A DNA stretch of 64,000 nucleotides. Source: Nematostella vectensis. Lineage: Eukaryota > Cnidaria > Anthozoa > Actiniaria > Edwardsiidae. Positions 36,700 to 49,692 of this stretch are shown one piece after another. The stretch spans positions 744,001 through 808,000 of the forward strand of contig NC_064045.1 of NCBI RefSeq assembly GCF_932526225.1, given 5' to 3'. Positions within the stretch are counted from its first letter, which is position 1. Each line of letters begins with the position of its first letter. Position numbers and translations under genes: made by a program. The notes under the pieces are model-generated. The model was not told the origin of the DNA and did no database searches. It worked only from the letters and a program-made list of their open reading frames with translations.

Positions 36700-37624
36700 A
36701 TGGTGTTCTTTGTTAAAGGGAAGTCTCAAAACTTCTGGGTTGGACCGCATATGGTACTTCTAAGAGCCTCTCGAGAGAACCAGCCTTATCTAGATTTTTT
36801 TGGTCCGTCCTGTCACGCCCAGGGCATGCACAAACACGTGTTGGCCGCACCCACCATCACTTTTGTAATGGTCCCTCTTCCTTATCACAAGTCTGGTACT
36901 CTTAACATTATGTGGTGTCATGGAGTAATGTACTCTTACATGAGAGAGAAAGCGTCTTTTGTTTTAATTTTATATTGAAACCTGTGTCAACAGGTGTAAA
37001 GTGTATTAACACTAGCTTTACACCTATAAAATATCAACAACTATCTGTGATAGAAGTGGCTGGCGTAATGACAGCTTGGCTTGCTTGAATCTGTCTTGTA
37101 TTTGGCTAGAACTAGTTCTTTGATCTCGAACGGGTAAAGGGGCCCATGCAGGTTATTTTTTTTCACGATATACACCTTATAATTATAATTGATGTCCATC
37201 GCAATCCCTGCTTCCTAAAGTTAGAGCCTAGTGCACCACTGGAGTCTAATGGACACCGAGAAATTTAAAAATGCATACTGCTAGTTTTGCCGCTGTTAAT
37301 TTATCATATACCATTGTCTGGTCTCGCAAATAAATAATAAGAGATACATTATATATTTCAATATATACAGAAATACTTTATATATTAATATAATATAAGA
37401 GTCTCCAGAGGGACTTTGAAGGCTGTTCCAAAACTGTGCTTATTATACATGTACGACCTACTTTGGGTTTAGAAGTTTGTGAGAAGTCATTGAATATCTT
37501 ATTCGGTTTTGATTCTCTGGTTACTGACAAGTCCTGGTGCAGGTGCTAATGGCCAGATTAGAAGAGTTCTGGGCTCTTGTCAAAGTCGTATTCGTTTTTT
37601 TTTTCTGTGTTTTGAATAGTCCAC
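36700..37624. repeat. Unit 40, class A, 925 bp (cassette 1, position 5)
   Basis: TGGACACCG weakens the 17-bp hairpin. Private CACGTGTTGGCC. Confidence 0.95.
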
Positions 37625-38554
37625 ATGGTGTTCTTTGTTGAAGGGAAGTCTCAAAACTTCTGGGTTGGACCGCATATGGTACTTCTAAGAGCCTCTCGAG
37701 AGAACAAGCCTTATCTAGATTTTTTTGGTCCGTCCTGTCACGCCCAGGGCATGCACAAACACGTGTGGGCACCAACCCCTATCACTTTAGTAATGGTCCT
37801 TCTTCCCTATCACAAGTCTGCTACTCATAACATTATGTGGTGTCATGGAGTAATGTACTCTAACATGAGAGAGAAAGCGTCTTTTGTTTTCATTTTATAT
37901 TGAAACCTGTGTCAACAGGTGTAAAGTGTATTAACACTAGCTTTACACCTGTAAAATATCAGCAACTATCTGTGATAGAAGTGGCTGGCGTAATGACAGC
38001 TTGGCTTGCTTGAATCTCTGCCTTGTATTTGGCTAGAACTAGTTCTTTGATATCGAACGGGTAAAGGGGCCCATGCAGGTTATTTTTTTTTTACGATATA
38101 CACCTTATAATTATAATTGATGTCCATCGCAATCCCTACTTCCTAAAGTTAGAGCCTAGTGCACCACTGGAGTCCAATGGACTCCGTGAAATTTAAAAAT
38201 GCATACCGCTAGTTTTGCCGCTGTTAATTTATCATATACCATTGTTTGGTCTCGCAAATAAATAATAAGAGATACATTATATATTTCAATATATACAGCA
38301 ATACTTTATATGTTAATATAATATAAGAGTCTCCAGAGGGACTTTGAAGGCTGTTCCAAAACTGTGCTTATTATACATGTACGACCTACTTTGGGTTTAG
38401 AAGTTTGTGAGAAGTCAATGAATATCTTATTCGGTTTTGATTCTCTGGTTACTGACAAGTCCTGGTGCAGGTGCCAATGGCCAGATTAGAAGAATTCTGG
38501 GCTCTTGTCAAAGTCGTATTCGTTTTTTATTTTTCGGTGTATTGAATAGTCCAC
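37625..38554. repeat. Unit 41, class D, 930 bp (cassette 2, position 1)
   Basis: Same markers as units 36 and 46, with GTTGAA. Confidence 0.95.
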
Positions 38555-39479
38555 ATAGTGTTCTTTGTTGAAGGGAAGTCTCAAAACTTTTGGGTTGGAC
38601 CGCATATGGTACTTCTAAGAGCCTCTCGAGAGAACAAGCCTTATCTAGATTTTTTTGGTCCGTCCTGTCACGCCCAGGGCATGCACAAACACGTGAGGGC
38701 ACCAGCCCCCATCACTTTTGTAATGGTCCTTCTTCCTTATCACAAGTCTGCTACTCATAACATTATGTGGTGTCATGGAGTAATGTACTCTTACATGAGA
38801 GAGAAAGCGTCTTTTGTTTTAATTTTATATTGAAACCTGTGTCAACAGGTGTAAAGTGTATTAACACTAGCTTTACACCTATAAAATATCAACAACTATC
38901 TGTGATAGAAGTGGCTGGCGTAATGACAGCTTGGCTTGCTTGAATCTGCCTTGTATTTGGCTAGAACTAGTTCTTTGATCTCGAACAGGTAAAGGGGCCC
39001 ATGCAGGTTATTTTTTTTCACGATATACACCTTATAATTATAATTGATGTCCATCGCAATCCCTGCTTCCTAAAGTTAGAGCCTAGTGCACCACTGGAGT
39101 CCAATGGACTCCGAGAAATTTAAAAATGCATACTGCTAGTTTTGCCGCTGTTAATTTATCATATACCATTGTCTGGTCTCGCAAATAAATAATAAGAGAT
39201 ACATTATATATTTCAATATATACAGAAATACTTTATATATTAATATAATATAAGAGTCTCCAGAGGGACTTTGAAGGCTGTTCCAAAACTGTGCTTATTA
39301 TACATGTACGACCTACTTTGGGTTTAGAAGTTTGTGAGAAGTCATTGAATATCTTATTCGGTTTTGATTCTCTGGTTACTGACAAGTCCTGGTGCAGGTG
39401 CTAATGGCCAGATTAGAAGAGTTTTTGGCTCTTGTCAAAGTAGTATTCGTTTTTTTTTTCGGTGTTTTGAATAGTCCAC
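38555..39479. repeat. Unit 42, class E, 925 bp (cassette 2, position 2)
   Basis: Same as units 37 and 47; has the common CTAAAGTTAG. Confidence 0.95.
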
Positions 39480-40409
39480 ATGGTGTTCTTTGTTGAAGGG
39501 AAGTCTCAAAACTTCTGGGTTGGACCGCATGTGGTACTTCTAAGAGCCTCTCGAGAGAACAAGCCTTATCTAGATTTTTTTGGTCCGTCCTGTCACGCCC
39601 AGGGCATGCACAAACACGTGTGGGCCGCACCCACCATCACTTTTGTAATGGTCCCTCTTCCTTATCACAAGTCTGGTACTCTTAACATTATGTGGTGTCA
39701 TGGAGTAATGTACTCTTACATGAGAGAGAAAGCGTCTTTTAATTTAATTTTATATTGAAACCTGTGTCAACAGGTGTAAAGTGTATTAACACTAGCTTTA
39801 CACCTATAAAATATCAACAACTATCTGTGATAGAAGTGGCTGGCGTAATGACAGCTTGGCTTCCTTGAATCTCTGCCTTGTATTTGGCTAGAACTAGTTC
39901 TTTGATCTCGAACGGGTAAAGGGGCCCATGCAGGTTATTTTTTTTTTACGATATACACCTTATGATTATAATTGATGTTCATCGCAATCCCTGCTTCCTA
40001 AAGTTAGAGCCTAGTGCACCACTGGAGTCCAATGGACTCCGTGAAATTTAAAAATGCATACCGCTAGTTTTGCCGCTGTTAATTTATCATATACCATTGT
40101 TTGGTCTCGCAAATAAATAATAAGAGATACATTATATATCTCAATATATACAGCAATACTTTATATGTTAATATAATATAAGAGTCTCCAGAGGGACTTT
40201 GAAGGCTGTTCCAAAACTGTGCTTATTATACATGTACGACCTACTTTGGGTTTAGAAGTTTGTGAGAAGTCATTGAATATCTTATTCGGTTTTGATTCTC
40301 TGGTTACTGACAAGTCCTGGTGCAGGTGCCAATGGCCAGATTAGAAGAATTCTGGGCTCTTGTCAAAGTCGTATTCGTTTTTTATTTTTCGGTGTATTGA
40401 ATAGTCCAC
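39480..40409. repeat. Unit 43, class F, 930 bp (cassette 2, position 3)
   Basis: Private TCTTTTAATTTAAT at the head end and GGCTTCCTTGAATC in the tail. Confidence 0.95.
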
Positions 40410-41340
40410 ATAGTGTTCTTTGTTGAAGGGAAGTCTCAAAACTTCTGGGTTGGACCGCATATGGTACTTTTAAGAGCCTCTCGAGAGAACAAGCCTTATC
40501 TAGATTTTTTTGGTCCGTCCTGTCACGCCCAGGGCATGCACAAACACGTGAGGGCACCAACCCCCATCACTTTTGTAATGGTCCTTCTTCCTTATCACAA
40601 GTCTGCTACTCAAAACATTATGTGGTGTCATGGAGTAATGTAGTCTTACATGAGAGAGAAAGCGTCTTTTGTTTTAATTTTATATTGAAACCTGAGTCAA
40701 CAGGTGTAAAGTGTATTAACACTAGCTTTACACCTGTAAAATATCAGCAACTATCTGTCATAGAAGTGGCTGGCGTAAAGACAGCTTGGCTTGCTTGAAT
40801 CTCTGCCTTGTATTTGGATAGAACTAGTTCTTTGATCTCGAACGGGTAAAGGGGCCCATGCAGGTTATTTTTTTTCACGATATACACCTTATAATTATAA
40901 TTGATGTCCATCGCAATCCCTGCTTCCTAAAGTTAGAGCCTAGTGCACCACTGGAGTCCAATGGACTCCGAGAAATTTAAAAATTCATACTGCTAGTTTT
41001 GCCGCTGTTAATTTAACATATACCATTGTCTGGTGTTGCAAATAAATAATAAGAGATACTTTATACATTTCAATATATACAGAAATACTTTATATATTAA
41101 TATACTATAAGAGTCTCCAGAGGGACTTTGAAGGCTGTTCCAAAAATGTGCTTATTATACATGTACGACCTACTTTGGGTTTAGAAGTTTGTGAGAAGTC
41201 ATTGAATATCTTATTCGGTTTTGATTTATCTGGTGTACTGACTAGTCCTGGTGCAGGTGCCAATGGCCAGATTAGAAGAGTTCTGGGCTCTTGTCAAAGT
41301 CGTATTCGTTTTTTATTTTTCGGTGTATTGAATAGTCCAC
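40410..41340. repeat. Unit 44, class E, 931 bp (cassette 2, position 4)
   Basis: In-frame TAG as in units 39 and 49. Private ATATACTATAAG. Confidence 0.95.
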
Positions 41341-42265
41341 ATGGTGTTCTTTGTTAAAGGGAAGTCTCAAAACTTCTGGGTTGGACCGCATATGGTACTT
41401 CTAAGAGCCTCTCGAGAGAACCAGCCTTATCTAGATTTTTTTGGTCCGTCCTGTCACGCCCAGGGCATGCACAAACACGTGTGGGCCGCACCCACCATCA
41501 CTTTTGTAATGGTCCCTCTTCCTTATCACAAGTCTGGTACTCTTAACATTATGTGGTGTCATGGAGTAATGTACTCTTACATGAGAGAGAAAGCGTCTTT
41601 TGTTTTAATTTTATATTGAAACCTGTGTCAACAGGTGTAAAGTGTATTAACACTAGCTTTACACCTATAAAATATCAACAACTATCTGTGATAGAAGTGG
41701 CTGGCGTAATGACAGCTTGGCTTGCTTGAATCTGTCTTGTATTTGGCTAGAACTAGTTCTTTGATCTCGAACGGGTAAAGGGGCCCATGCAGGTTATTTT
41801 TTTTCACGATATACACCTTATAATTATAATTGATGTCCATCGCAATCCCTGCTTCCTAAAGTTAGAGCCTAGTGCACCACTGGAGTCTAATGGACACCGA
41901 GAAATTTAAAAATGCATACTGCTAGTTTTGCCGCTGTTAATTTATCATATACCATTGTCTGGTCTCGCAAATAAATAATAAGAGATACATTATATATTTC
42001 AATATATACAGAAATACTTTATATATTAATATAATATAAGAGTCTCCAGAGGGACTTTGAAGGCTGTTCCAAAACTGTGCTTATTATACATGTACGACCT
42101 ACTTTGGGTTTAGAAGTTTGTGAGAAGTCATTGAATATCTTATTCGGTTTTGATTCTCTGGTTACTGACAAGTCCTGGTGCAGGTGCTAATGGCCAGATT
42201 AGAAGAGTTCTGGGCTCTTGTCAAAGTCGTATTCGTTTTTTTTTTCTGTGTTTTGAATAGTCCAC
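41341..42265. repeat. Unit 45, class A, 925 bp (cassette 2, position 5)
   Basis: TGGACACCG. Lacks the CACGTGTTGG change of unit 40. Confidence 0.95.
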
Positions 42266-43195
42266 ATGGTGTTCTTTGTTGAAGGGAAGTCTCAAAACTT
42301 CTGGGTTGGACCGCATATGGTACTTCTAAGAGCCTCTCGAGAGAACAAGCCTTATCTAGATTTTTTTGGTCCGTCCTGTCACGCCCAGGGCATGCACAAA
42401 CACGTGTGGGCACCAACCCCTATCACTTTAGTAATGGTCCTTCTTCCCTATCACAAGTCTGCTACTCATAACATTATGTGGTGTCATGGAGTAATGTACT
42501 CTAACATGAGAGAGAAAGCGTCTTTTGTTTTCATTTTATATTGAAACCTGTGTCAACAGGTGTAAAGTGTATTAACACTAGCTTTACACCTGTAAAATAT
42601 CAGCAACTATCTGTGATAGAAGTGGCTGGCGTAATGACAGCTTGGCTTGCTTGAATCTCTGCCTTGTATTTGGCTAGAACTAGTTCTTTGATATCGAACG
42701 GGTAAAGGGGCCCATGCAGGTTATTTTTTTTTTACGATATACACCTTATAATTATAATTGATGTCCATCGCAATCCCTACTTCCTAAAGTTAGAGCCTAG
42801 TGCACCACTGGAGTCCAATGGACTCCGTGAAATTTAAAAATGCATACCGCTAGTTTTGCCGCTGTTAATTTATCATATACCATTGTTTGGTCTCGCAAAT
42901 AAATAATAAGAGATACATTATATATTTCAATATATACAGCAATACTTTATATGTTAATATAATATAAGAGTCTCCAGAGGGACTTTGAAGGCTGTTCCAA
43001 AACTGTGCTTATTATACATGTACGACCTACTTTGGGTTTAGAAGTTTGTGAGAAGTCAATGAATATCTTATTCGGTTTTGATTCTCTGGTTACTGACAAG
43101 TCCTGGTGCAGGTGCCAATGGCCAGATTAGAAGAATTCTGGGCTCTTGTCAAAGTCGTATTCGTTTTTTATTTTTCGGTGTATTGAATAGTCCAC
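42266..43195. repeat. Unit 46, class D, 930 bp (cassette 3, position 1)
   Basis: No private change noticed against unit 41. Confidence 0.95.
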
Positions 43196-44119
43196 ATAGT
43201 GTTCTTTGTTGAAGGGAAGTCTCAAAACTTTTGGGTTGGACCGCATATGGTACTTCTAAGAGCCTCTCGAGAGAACAAGCCTTATCTAGATTTTTTTGGT
43301 CCGTCCTGTCACGCCCAGGGCATGCACAAACACGTGAGGGCACCAGCCCCCATCACTTTTGTAATGGTCCTTCTTCCTTATCACAAGTCTGCTACTCATA
43401 ACATTATGTGGTGTCATGGAGTAATGTACTCTTACATGAGAGAGAAAGCGTCTTTTGTTTTAATTTTATATTGAAACCTGTGTCAACAGGTGTAAAGTGT
43501 ATTAACACTAGCTTTACACCTATAAAATATCAACAACTATCTGTGATAGAAGTGGCTGGCGTAATGACAGCTTGGCTTGCTTGAATCTGCCTTGTATTTG
43601 GCTAGAACTAGTTCTTTGATCTCGAACAGGTAAAGGGGCCCATGCAGGTTATTTTTTTTCACGATATACACCTTATAATTATAATTGATGTCCATCGCAA
43701 TCCCTGCTTCCTAAAGTTAGAGCCTAGTGCACCACTGGAGTCCAATGGACTCCGAGAAATTTAAAAATGCATACTGCTAGTTTTGCCGCTGTTAATTTAT
43801 CATATACCATTGTCTGGTCTCGCAAATAAATAATAAGAGATACATTATATATTTCAATATATACAGAAATACTTTATATATTAATATAATATAAGAGTCT
43901 CCAGAGGGACTTTGAAGGCTGTTCCAAAACTGTGCTTATTATACATGTACGACCTACTTTGGGTTTAGAAGTTTGTGAGAAGTCATTGAATATCTTATTC
44001 GGTTTTGATTCTCTGGTTACTGACAAGTCCTGGTGCAGGTGCTAATGGCCAGATTAGAAGAGTTTTTGGCTCTTGTCAAAGTAGTATTCGTTTTTCTTTC
44101 GGTGTTTTGAATAGTCCAC
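43196..44119. repeat. Unit 47, class E, 924 bp (cassette 3, position 2)
   Basis: Its closing T-tract is interrupted (TTTTTCTTTC), which is private. Confidence 0.95.
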
Positions 44120-45049
44120 ATGGTGTTCTTTGTTGAAGGGAAGTCTCAAAACTTCTGGGTTGGACCGCATGTGGTACTTCTAAGAGCCTCTCGAGAGAAC
44201 AAGCCTTATCTAGATTTTTTTGGTCCGTCCTGTCACGCCCAGGGCATGCACAAACACGTGTGGGCCGCACCCACCATCACTTTTGTAATGGTCCCTCTTC
44301 CTTATCACAAGTCTGGTACTCTTAACATTATGTGGTGTCATGGAGTAATGTACTCTTACATGAGAGAGAAAGCGTCTTTTGTTTTAATTTTATATTGAAA
44401 CCTGTGTCAACAGGTGTAAAGTGTATTAACACTAGCTTTACACCTATAAAATATCAACAACTATCTGTGATAGAAGTGGCTGGCGTAATGACAGCTTGGC
44501 TTGCTTGAATCTCTGCCTTGTATTTGGCTAGAACTAGTTCTTTAATCTCGAACGGGTAAAGGGGCCCATGCAGGTTATTTTTTTTTTACGATATACACCT
44601 TATGATTATAATTGATGTTCATCGCAATCCCTGCTTCCTAAAGTTAGAGCCTAGTGCACCACTGGAGTCCAATGGACTCCGTGAAATTTAAAAATGCATA
44701 CCGCTAGTTTTGCCGCTGTTAATTTATCATATACCATTGTTTGGTCTCGCAAATAAATAATAAGAGATACATTATATATATCAATATATACAGCAATACT
44801 TTATATGTTAATATAATATAAGAGTCTCCAGAGGGACTTTGAAGGCTGTTCCAAAACTGTGCTTATTATACATGTACGACCTACTTTGGGTTTAGAAGTT
44901 TGTGAGAAGTCATTGAATATCTTATTCGGTTTTGATTCTCTGGTTACTGACAAGTCCTGGTGCAGGTGCCAATGGCCAGATTAGAAGAATTCTGGGCTCT
45001 TGTCAAAGTCGTATTCGTTTTTTATTTTTCGGTGTATTGAATAGTCCAC
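44120..45049. repeat. Unit 48, class F, 930 bp (cassette 3, position 3)
   Basis: Private CTTTAATCTCG and TATATATATCAAT in the tail. Confidence 0.95.
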
Positions 45050-45980
45050 ATAGTGTTCTTTGTTGAAGGGAAGTCTCAAAACTTCTGGGTTGGACCGCAT
45101 ATGGTACTTTTAAGAGCCTCTCGAGAGAACAAGCCTTATCTAGATTTTTTTGGTCCGTCCTGTCACGCCCAGGGCATGCACAAACACGTGAGGGCACCAA
45201 CCCCCATCACTCTTGTAATGGTCCTTCTTCCTTATCACAAGTCTGCTACTCAAAACATTATGTGGTGTCATGGAGTAATGTAGTCTTACATGAGAGAGAA
45301 AGCGTCTTTTGTTTTAATTTTATATTGAAACCTGAGTCAACAGGTGTAAAGTGTATTAACACTAGCTTTACACCTGTAAAATATCAGCAACTATCTGTCA
45401 TAGAAGTGGCTGGCGTAAAGACAGCTTGGCTTGCTTGAATCTCTGCCTTGTATTTGGATAGAACTAGTTCTTTGATCTCGAACGGGTAAAGGGGCCCATG
45501 CAGGTTATTTTTTTTCACGATATACACCTTATAATTATAATTGATGTCCATCGCAATCCCTGCTTCCTAAAGTTAGAGCCTAGTGCACCACTGGAGTCCA
45601 ATGGACTCCGAGAAATTTAAAAATTCATACTGCTAGTTTTGCCGCTGTTAATTTAACATATACCATTGTCTGGTGTTGCAAATAAATAATAAGAGATACT
45701 TTATACATTTCAATATATACAGAAATACTTTATATATTAATATAATATAAGAGTCTCCAGAGGGACTTTGAAGGCTGTTCCAAAAATGTGCTTATTATAC
45801 ATGTACGACCTACTTTGGGTTTAGAAGTTTGTGAGAAGTCATTGAATATCTTATTCGGTTTTGATTTATCTGGTGTACTGACTAGTCCTGGTGCAGGTGC
45901 CAATGGCCAGATTAGAAGAGTTCTGGGCTCTTGTCAAAGTCGTATTCGTTTTTTATTTTTCGGTGTATTGAATAGTCCAC
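45050..45980. repeat. Unit 49, class E, 931 bp (cassette 3, position 4)
   Basis: In-frame TAG as in units 39 and 44. Private CACTCTTGTAATGG. Confidence 0.95.
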
Positions 45981-46906
45981 ATGGTGTTCTTTGTTAAAGG
46001 GAAGTCTCAAAACTTCTGGGTTGGACCGCATATGGTACTTCTAAGAGCCTCTCGAGAGAACCAGCCTTATCTAGATTTTTTTGGTCCGTCCTGTCACGCC
46101 CAGGGCATGCACAAACACGTGTGGGCCGCACCCACCATCACTTTTGTAATGGTCCCTCTTCCTTATCACAAGTCTGGTACTCTTAACATTATGTGGTGTC
46201 ATGGAGTAATGTACTCTTACATGAGAGAGAAAGCGTCTTTTGTTTTAATTTTATATTGAAACCTGTGTCAACAGGTGTAAAGTGTATTAACACTAGCTTT
46301 ACACCTATAAAATATCAACAACTATCTGTGATAGAAGTGGCTGGCGTAATGACAGCTTGGCTTGCTTGAATCTGTCTTGTATTTGGCTAGAACTAGTTCT
46401 TTGATCTCGAACGGGTAAAGGGGCCCATGCAGGTTATTTTTTTTCACGATATACACCTTATAATTATAATTGATGTCCATCGCAATCCCTGCTTCCTAAA
46501 GTTAGAGCCTAGTGCACCACTGGAGTCTAATGGACACCGAGAAATTTAAAAATGCATACTGCTAGTTTTGCCGCTGTTAATTTATCATATACCATTGTCT
46601 GGTCTCGCAAATAAATAATAAGAGATACATTATATATTTCAATATATACAGAAATACTTTATATATTAATATAATATAAGAGTCTCCAGAGGGACTTTGA
46701 AGGCTGTTCCAAAACTGTGCTTATTATACATGTACGACCTACTTTGCGTTTAGAAGTTTGTGAGAAGTCATTGAATATCTTATTCGGTTTTGATTCTCTG
46801 GTTACTGACAAGTCCTGGTGCAGGTGCTAATGGCCAGATTAGAAGAGTTCTGGGCTCTTGTCAAAGTCGTATTCGTTTTTTTTTTTCTGTGTTTTGAATA
46901 GTCCAC
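45981..46906. repeat. Unit 50, class A, 926 bp (cassette 3, position 5)
   Basis: TGGACACCG. Private TTTGCGTTTAG near the tail end. Confidence 0.95.
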
Positions 46907-47837
46907 ATGGTGTTCTTTGTTGAAGGGAAGTCTCAAAACTTCTGGGTTGGACCGCATGTGGTACTTCTAAGAGCCTCTCGAGAGAACAAGCCTTATCTAG
47001 ATTTTTTTGGTCCGTCCTGTCACGCCCAGGGCATGCACAAACACGTGTGGGCACCAACCCCTATCACTTTTGTAATGGTCCTTCTTCCCTATCACAAGTC
47101 TGCTACTCATAACATTATGTGGTGTCATGGAGTAATGTACTCTAACATGAGAGAGAAAGCGTCTTTTGTTTTAATTTTATATTGAAACCTGTGTCAACAG
47201 GTGTAAAGTGTATTAACACTAGCTTTACACCTGTAAAATATCAGCAACTATCTGTGATAGAAGTGGCTGGCGTAATGACAGCTTGGCTTGCTTGAATCTC
47301 TGCCTTGTATTTGGCTAGAACTTGTTCTTTGATCTCGAACGGGTAAAGGGGCCCATGCAGGTTATTTTTTTTCACGATATACACCTTATAATTATAATTG
47401 ATGTCCATCGCAATCCCTGCTTCCTAAAGTTATAGCCTAGTGCACCACTGGAGTCCAATGGACTCCGTGAAATTTAAAAATTCATACTGCTAGTTTTGCC
47501 GCTGTTAATTTAACATATACCATTGTCTGGTCTTGCAAATAAATAATAAGAGATACTTTATACATTTCAATATATACAGAAATACTTTATATATTAATAT
47601 AATATAAGAGTCTCCAGAGGGACTGTGAAGGCTGTTCCAAAAATGTGCTTATTATACATGTACGACCTACTTTGGGTTTAGAAGTTTGTGAGAAGTCATT
47701 GAATATCTTATTCGGTTTTGATTTATCTGGTGTACTGACTAGTCCTGGTGCAGGTGCCAATGGCCAGATTAGAAGAGTTCTGGGCTCTTGTCAAAGTCGT
47801 ATTCGTTTTTTATTTTTCGGTGTATTGAATAGTCCAC
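46907..47837. repeat. Unit 51, class D, 931 bp
   Basis: The regular cassette order stops here. Its tail has TTATAGCC and GACTGTGAAGG, tying it to the D-A dimers near 29-33 kb. Private AGAACTTGTTCT. Confidence 0.95.
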
Positions 47838-48762
47838 ATGGTGTTCTTTGTTAAAGGGAAGTCTCAAAACTTCTGGGTTGGACCGCATATGGTACTTCTA
47901 AGAGCCTCTCGAGAGAACCAGCCTTATCTAGATTTTTTTGGTCCGTCCTGTCACGCCCAGGGCATGCACAAACACGTGTGGGCCGCACCCACCATCACTT
48001 TTGTAATGGTCCCTCTTCCTTATCACAAGTCTGGTACTCTTAACATTATGTGGTGTCATGGAGTAATGTACTCTTACATGAGAGAGAAAGCGTCTTTTGT
48101 TTTAATTTTATATTGAAACCTGTGTCAACAGGTGTAAAGTGTATTAACACTAGCTTTACACCTATAAAATATCAACAACTATCTGTGATAGAAGTGGCTG
48201 GCGTAATGACAGCTTGGCTTGCTTGAATCTGTCTTGTATTTGGCTAGAACTAGTTCTTTGATCTCGAACAGGTAAAGAGGCCCATGCAGGTTATTTTTTT
48301 TCACGATATACACCTTATAATTATAATTGATGTCCATCGCAATCCCTGCTTCCTAAAGTTAGAGCCTAGTGCACCACTGGAGTCTAATGGACACCGAGAA
48401 ATTTAAAAATGCATACTGCTAGTTTTGCCGCTGTTAATTTATCATATACCATTGTCTGGTCTCGCAAATAAATAATAAGAGATACATTATATATTTCAAT
48501 ATATACAGAAATACTTTATATATTAATATAATATAAGAGTCTCCAGAGGGACTTTGAAGGCTGTTCCAAAACTGTGCTTATTATACATGTACGACCTACT
48601 TTGGGTTTAGAAGTTTGTGAGAAGTCATTGAATATCTTATTCGGTTTTGATTCTCTGGTTACTGACAAGTCCTGGTGCAGGTGCTAATGGCCAGATTAGA
48701 AGAGTTCTGGGCTCTTGTCAAAGTCGTATTCGTTTTTTTTTTCTGTGTTTTGAATAGTCCAC
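47838..48762. repeat. Unit 52, class A, 925 bp
   Basis: TGGACACCG as in cassette A units. Tail CGAACAGGTAAAGAGGCC combines two changes otherwise seen separately. Confidence 0.95.
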
Positions 48763-49692
48763 ATGGTGTTCTTTGTTGAAGGGAAGTCTCAAAACTTCTG
48801 GGTTGGACCGCATGTGGTACTTCTAAGAGCCTCTCGAGAGAACAAGCCTTATCTAGATTTTTTTGGTCCGTCCTGTCACGCCCAGGGCATGCACAAACAC
48901 GTGTGGGCACCAACCCCTATCACTTTTGTAATGGTCCTTCTTCCCTATCACAAGTCTGCTACTCATAACATTATGTGGTGTCATGGAGTAATGTACTCTA
49001 ACATGAGAGAGAAAGCGTCTTTTGTTTTCATTTTATATTGAAACCTGTGTCAACAGGTGTAAAGTGTATTAACACTAGCTTTACACCTGTAAAATATCAG
49101 CAACTATCTGTGATAGAAGTGGCTGGCGTAATGACAGCTTGGCTTGCTTGAATCTCTGCCTTGTATTTGGCTAGAACTAGTTCTTTGATCTCGAACGGGT
49201 AAAGGGGCCCATGCAGGTTATTTTTTTTTTACGATATACACCTTATAATTATAATTGATGTCCATCGCAATCCCTACTTCCTAAAGTTAGAGCCTAGTGC
49301 ACCAATGGAGTCCAATGGACTCCGTGAAATTTAAAAATGCATACCGCTAGTTTTGCCGCTGTTAATTTATCATATACCATTGTTTGGTCTCGCAAATAAA
49401 TAATAAGAGATACATTATATATTTCAATATATACAGCAATACTTTATATGTTAATATAATATAAGAGTCTCCAGAGGGACTTTGAAGGCTGTTCCAAAAC
49501 TGTGCTTATTATACATGTACGACCTACTTTGGGTTTAGAAGTTTGTGAGAAGTCATTGAATATCTTATTCGGTTTTGATTCTCTGGTTACTGACAAGTCC
49601 TGGTGCAGGTGCCAATGGCCAGATTAGAAGAATTCTGGGCTCTTCTCAAAGTCGTATTCGTTTTTTATTTTTCGGTGTATTGAATAGTCCAC
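48763..49692. repeat. Unit 53, class D, 930 bp
   Basis: TTTTCATTTT as in cassette D units, but CATGTGG and ACTTTTGTAATGG. Private CACCAATGGAG and CTCTTCTCAAAG. Confidence 0.95.

Larger units (their letters stand above)
32986..46906. repeat. Higher-order repeat: three copies of a D-E-F-E-A five-unit cassette
   Basis: Copies begin at 32986, 37625 and 42266, and the fourth D unit is at 46907, giving periods of 4,639, 4,641 and 4,641 bp. Cassette-specific markers recur once per copy: GATATCGAACGG (33410, 38049, 42690), GTCAATGAATATC (about 33,776, 38,415, 43,056), CTCGAACAGG (about 34,342, 38,981, 43,622), ATGATTATAATTGATGTTC (about 35,321, 39,962, 44,603), and an in-frame TAG in the second E unit. 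Variation between cassettes is far lower than between units inside a cassette, the hallmark of a higher-order satellite repeat. Confidence 0.95.
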
